Below, piece by piece: positions 24,985-25,812 of a stretch of DNA of 25,812 nucleotides. Each line of letters begins with the position of its first letter. Positions within the stretch are counted from its first letter, which is position 1. Origin of the DNA: Ignavibacteria bacterium (GTDB lineage Bacteria; Bacteroidota; Ignavibacteria; Ignavibacteriales; Ignavibacteriaceae); contig JAOTUT010000003.1 in NCBI GenBank assembly GCA_029863735.1, positions 1 to 25,812 on the forward strand, written 5' to 3'. Below the pieces are notes generated by a model. It was not told the origin of the DNA and searched no databases. It worked only from the letters and a program-made list of their open reading frames with translations. Both the position numbers and the translations under genes were made by a program.

Positions 24985-25812
24985 ATGGAAGTTCCTTTTT
25001 TAGATTTAAAAGTTCAATACAAATCAATCAAAAATGAAATTGATTCTGCAATACAGAAAGTAATTGACAATACAGCATTCATACTAGGACCATCAGTGAC
25101 AGAGTTTGAAAAAGATTTTGCTAAAATGCATAATGTAAAATACTGTCTTGGTACGAGCTCAGGTACGGACGGAAACCACCTTGCATTATGGAGCTTGGGC
25201 ATAGGACCTGGTGATGAAATTATCATTCCCGCAAATACTTTCATTGCAACGGCGTGGGGTGCCACACTTTGTGGTGCCACACCTGTTTTAGTTGACTGTC
25301 ACTCTGAAAGCTACAATATTGATCCTGATAAAGTCAGAAAGACCATTAGTAAGAAGACAAAAGCAATTGTGGCTGTTCATCTTTACGGACAACCGGCTGA
25401 CATGGATGCATTACGACAAATTTCTGAAGAGCATAAAATTCACCTTGTTGAAGATGCAGCACAGGCACATTTGGCTGAATACAAAGGGAAAAAAGTTGGT
25501 GGCCTTTCCGAGGTAACATCATTCAGCTTTTACCCTGGGAAAAATCTTGGAGCTTATGGTGAAGCAGGAGCAGTCGTCACAAACAACGACACAATTGCAA
25601 CTAAAATGAAAAAATTACGTGAACACGGTCAATCGAAAAAATATTACCACGAAACTTATGGACATAATTATCGAATGGAAGGTATCCAGGGAGCGGTTCT
25701 GGGAGTTAAATTAAAGTATATTGATAAATGGACGAATGAAAGAAGAAGAGTAGCTCAAAAATACAGAGAATTACTTGGCAGTCTTGAACAGATTTCATTG
25801 CCCAAAGAGATG
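24985..25812 (+). CDS. DegT/DnrJ/EryC1/StrS sugar aminotransferase, 3' end cut by window
   Basis: These PLP enzymes convert a keto nucleotide sugar to an amino sugar, usually with glutamate as donor. ATG 24985 is preceded by CCGGAGAAG with GGAG eight bases away. 276 codons are present and the frame is open at the window edge. Motifs: MEVPFLDLKVQY (1-12), typical family start; LGTSSGTDGNHLAL (55-68), the PLP-phosphate loop; IIIPANTFIATAWGA (79-93); LVEDAAQAH (154-162) with Asp157 for the pyridine nitrogen; SFSFYPGKNLGAYGEAG (179-195), where Lys186 forms the Schiff base; and NYRMEGIQGAVLGVKL. PGKNLGAYGEAG is typical of the dTDP-3-keto-6-deoxyhexose (FdtB/QdtB-like) and related transaminases, but the substrate is uncertain. 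It is transcribed away from the capsule locus and probably begins another sugar-nucleotide operon. Confidence 0.93.
   Translation, partial: MEVPFLDLKVQYKSIKNEIDSAIQKVIDNTAFILGPSVTEFEKDFAKMHNVKYCLGTSSGTDGNHLALWSLGIGPGDEIIIPANTFIATAWGATLCGATPVLVDCHSESYNIDPDKVRKTISKKTKAIVAVHLYGQPADMDALRQISEEHKIHLVEDAAQAHLAEYKGKKVGGLSEVTSFSFYPGKNLGAYGEAGAVVTNNDTIATKMKKLREHGQSKKYYHETYGHNYRMEGIQGAVLGVKLKYIDKWTNERRRVAQKYRELLGSLEQISLPKEM

Noticed and set aside
1..25812. Search by eye for tRNA, rRNA, CRISPR arrays, transposases and integrases.
   Set aside because: No cloverleaf, regularly spaced repeats, rRNA-like conserved blocks or recombinase motifs were recognised.

Overview
The window is AT-rich DNA that most resembles a member of the Bacteroidota/Chlorobiota superphylum, probably an Ignavibacteria-type organism. 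The strongest evidence is a pair of secreted proteins ending in a type IX secretion (T9SS) type A sorting domain with the motif NQNYPNPFNP / QQNYPNPFNPS. Other support is the scarcity of strong Shine-Dalgarno sites and a compact Wza-like export protein. The assignment is an inference from motifs, not a database result.

Layout. (1) Positions 1-4467, + strand: the 3' end of one T9SS cargo gene, a terminator, about 800 bases of apparently decayed sequence (an orphan Shine-Dalgarno plus signal peptide, then a short ORF of doubtful reality), and a large modular T9SS cargo protein (beta-helix, Ig-like domains, F5/8 type C, sorting domain). A strong hairpin follows it. (2) Positions 4949-8659, + strand: four genes that look like surface-glycan accessory functions: a CelD/BioF2-type acyltransferase, a methyltransferase, a GT11 alpha-1,2-fucosyltransferase and a second methyltransferase. 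(3) Positions 8660-9059: the meeting point of two convergent gene runs. It holds the 3' remnant of an FkbM methyltransferase (minus strand, one frameshift in a T7 tract) and a perfect 14-bp inverted repeat. (4) Positions 9047-24531, minus strand: a long polysaccharide locus. In transcription order it is a Wza-like export protein, a Wzc-like co-polymerase/BY-kinase, a polysaccharide deacetylase-like protein, GT4, PIG-L deacetylase, WbqC-like protein, Gmd, a divergent Gmd paralogue, a GT-B transferase, GT2, a Wzx-type flippase, a GT-B transferase and a Wzy-type polymerase. (5) Position 24985 to the right edge, + strand: a divergently transcribed DegT/DnrJ/EryC1/StrS sugar aminotransferase, cut by the window end.

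Working model: this is a Wzx/Wzy-dependent capsule, exopolysaccharide or O-antigen locus. Gmd feeds GDP-4-keto-6-deoxymannose-derived sugars. Four glycosyltransferases in the minus-strand run, plus GT11, would assemble the repeat unit. PIG-L, WbqC, deacetylase and acyltransferase genes would modify amino groups or acyl decorations. Wzx flips the unit, Wzy polymerises it, and Wzc/Wza control chain length and export. No priming phosphoglycosyltransferase (WbaP/WcaJ/WecA) and no GDP-fucose synthase (Fcl) is visible, so those steps must be encoded outside the window. No tRNA, rRNA, CRISPR array, transposase or integrase was seen.
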